From contig CM051455.1 of the NCBI GenBank assembly GCA_028274465.1, positions 135,132,096-135,196,095 on the forward strand: a stretch of DNA of 64,000 nt, in the 5' to 3' direction. Under the pieces are notes generated by a model. The model was given only the letters and a program-made list of their open reading frames with translations. It ran no database searches and was not told the origin of the DNA. Every line of letters begins with the position of its first letter. Positions within the stretch are counted from its first letter, which is position 1. This document shows positions 62,260 through 64,000 of this stretch, in pieces. A program made the translations under genes and the position numbers. The DNA is from Plantago ovata. Its lineage: Eukaryota > Streptophyta > Magnoliopsida > Lamiales > Plantaginaceae.

Positions 62260-63298
62260 GTACTTTCTAATTGAATGGATAAGATTCTATCTCCACAAGT
62301 CAATTTTACCACCTCTCCTTCAACCTTTTTCTAATCTAATTACAGATAAGTCGTCCACAAGTTAGCAATTTGTCCTGTCGTCACAAGCCTTGAAGGATTA
62401 TAAACTTCACACTTTACACTATTGCATTGGCAGCTCGTAGTAGGTTCTGGAGAGATACCAGCAACTCCAATAAATAAGGGTTTTAAAGTAGAAAAGGTTA
62501 AAGCACATGTGAATTGAGTCACTAATAATTTACTAATTGATTCAGATTGGTTGGTTGGGTAAGTATAATAATAAAGCTACAAACCTGGTTAGTGGCTCCT
62601 TAATGGTAGTAATTGAACTAGTCAAATTTCTCGTGAGTACATATTCTTCGATGATGACATTTGTAATGCTGATTACTAACCAGCTGATTTAATCAACCTG
62701 TCGGCTAAATATTTTTACCGGTAGGCATGGATTTCATGTACCATCAAACAACAATTTAATAATTGCCAGCCAAAATCAAGTACACACTAATCCACTAATT
62801 GAGAATTGAATGATTAGGAACGGTTTCCCGATTTTGTATCGATTGTATTTGTGCTATGCTGCTATCTATGGGATCGGAGAAATATATATAAAGAAGATAA
62901 GGTGGACGACTCTTTCTTGTTCAATTCCCCTCCCGAAACAAATCATATTCTATTAATTCAACTCCAAAGGTCGACCACAAAATACCATGTACCATGCACC
63001 TACTCAATCGTTTCAAAAAAAAAAAAAAATAAATAAAAAAATAATAATAATGAATGGTTAGTTACTTGCGTCAGCGTTAACATAAATTACTACATTAGGA
63101 GTATATTACAGATGATACTAGAATGCAAATTATTTAATCTATTTTAGTATCATATAAGATGGTATTCACTATTCAGTCATCATGACACAAATCTCAAATA
63201 AACTACACCCGATCTCTTTTTTAATAGAGCTAGAGAGAAATAAAAATAATTAAGTACATCGAGGTATGAACAAAAGGTCGTGTAAATGTTTAATAGGA
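62260..63298. other. Intergenic region
   Basis: A minus-strand frame at 62,340-62,522 (TSCQCNSVKCEVYNPSRL) has several cysteines but no recognised family and may be a decayed exon. Otherwise AT-rich, with an A-run near 63,016. Confidence 0.4.
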
Positions 63299-63441
63299 GT
63301 TGCGATAGTGAAGGAGAGGTGCAGGGTTCGATCCCCGGCGGTGGCGGAGTTATAAGGTTGGTTTAGATACGGAGAAATAAGATGATTTAGGAAGTTTGTA
63401 TAGTATATGAGTATTTGTAATATTTGACGTTAAAAAAAAAA
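63299..63441 (+). mobile_element. tRNA-derived SINE, 5'-truncated copy
   Basis: It begins at gtgaaggagaggtgcagggt and retains box B GGTTCGATCC, the ggagaaataag body, the tail ttgtaatatttgacg and an A-run. Box A is missing compared with 46,991, so the copy is truncated or its 5' part has diverged. Confidence 0.75.
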
Positions 63442-64000
63442 ATCTAAAATATGATTACTTTTATACATACATACATTAAAAATGAAAATTATCAAATGAC
63501 GTGGTGAAATGATGTCAATCAAGACACTTGCAAAGAGATTATTGGTTAAAGTACAAAAGGTCATGTAAATGTGTAATTAAACGTGAAAGTGAAACACTAC
63601 GTTCGAAGTAGTAATTAAATAAGTTAATAATGGTTTACTTAAACCTAATTTGTTCGCGGTAATTAGTGTACAACCAATACGTGTTTAATCAATGACCCAC
63701 AACATGTGATGTTATACTGGTGAAATATTCATTTTAGGTACCAAAAGAGTGTTATTTCAAAGTTGCAAGGTTCAATTTAAATATTTCCATAATAGATTCA
63801 ATTCAGCCATGAATCAGACGAACGAACACGAACCGGACCAGCGAATTGAAGGTCTGCGTTAGAGCGCGTTGAGGGGCCATAGTGCTTGTACCAACACGTG
63901 AACACCGTTGGAGCGCATTAAAGCGTGTGAGCTTATTTTTTGGGCATGTGAGAGCTCATTTTAAGGCAGTTTGGCGCGTGAAGACACATGTAGCTATTTC
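63442..64000. other. Intergenic to window end
   Basis: AT-rich. The last ~150 bp carry repeated gagcgcgtt/gagcgcatta/aagcgtgtgag motifs, but too few to define a repeat. No gene. Confidence 0.45.

Noticed and set aside
62340..62522. 60-codon minus-strand frame with several cysteines
   Set aside because: No recognised domain, no promoter or neighbouring exons; kept only as a note in the spacer entry.

Overview
The window is nuclear DNA from a flowering plant, most likely a eudicot. It is AT-rich, its genes carry short GT-AG introns and plant-specific gene families, and the space between genes is filled with small plant transposons. Protein similarity recalled from the families suggests an asterid (perhaps Lamiales), but that is only an inference.

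Layout. 1-5,680: two copies of a ~2.8 kb tandem unit, each holding a low-copy block plus an array of ~190 bp satellite repeats. 5,718-9,254 (minus): the 5' nine exons of a DNA2 helicase/nuclease gene, cut off at the satellite array and carrying two frameshifts, so a pseudogene. 11.75-13.28 kb: a decayed minisatellite. 13.29-14.44 kb: a palindromic TIR element and a Helitron 3' terminus. 15.5-22.2 kb: an F-box cluster. One broken copy (F-box and DUF295 pieces) is split by a ~3.2 kb insertion that starts like a CACTA element and holds spliced-looking exons; next to it is an intact 525-codon F-box/LRR gene. 22.87-23.12 kb: a small secreted cysteine-rich peptide gene. 27-29 kb: a MULE-type MITE with a 9 bp target duplication and a LINE tail insertion.

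29.9-32.9 kb (plus): a complete VND-type NAC transcription factor (343 aa) with a probable 5'UTR intron that contains a long ATT microsatellite. 33-38 kb: intergenic, with a SINE, a 198 bp MITE, a ~1.2 kb TIR element and a Stowaway-like MITE. 38.3-42.1 kb (minus): a nine-exon SKU5-similar (SKS1-like) GPI-anchored multicopper-oxidase-like gene whose signal-peptide ATG is out of frame with the mature protein. 43.8-45.3 kb: a LINE remnant split by a hAT element with perfect TIRs and TSD. 47.2-50.6 kb: a MULE-like element holding a 516 bp-arm near-perfect inverted repeat. 54.0-54.8 kb: a second hAT-like element, inserted in the promoter of a truncated QCR8 (complex III) gene at 55.0 kb. 56.4-61.0 kb (minus): a complete six-exon vacuolar invertase (655 aa), including the 9-nt mini-exon typical of plant invertases. 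61.1-64 kb: intergenic, with a LINE tail and a SINE.

The genes do not form a pathway cluster. VND NACs (xylem wall programme), SKS proteins (cell wall expansion) and vacuolar invertase (sucrose cleavage, turgor) all bear on cell growth, but the adjacency is probably incidental. The most distinctive features are structural: the hairpin-forming inverted repeat, the nested and datable transposons, and the several genes broken by repeats. I did not find a convincing new multi-gene system.
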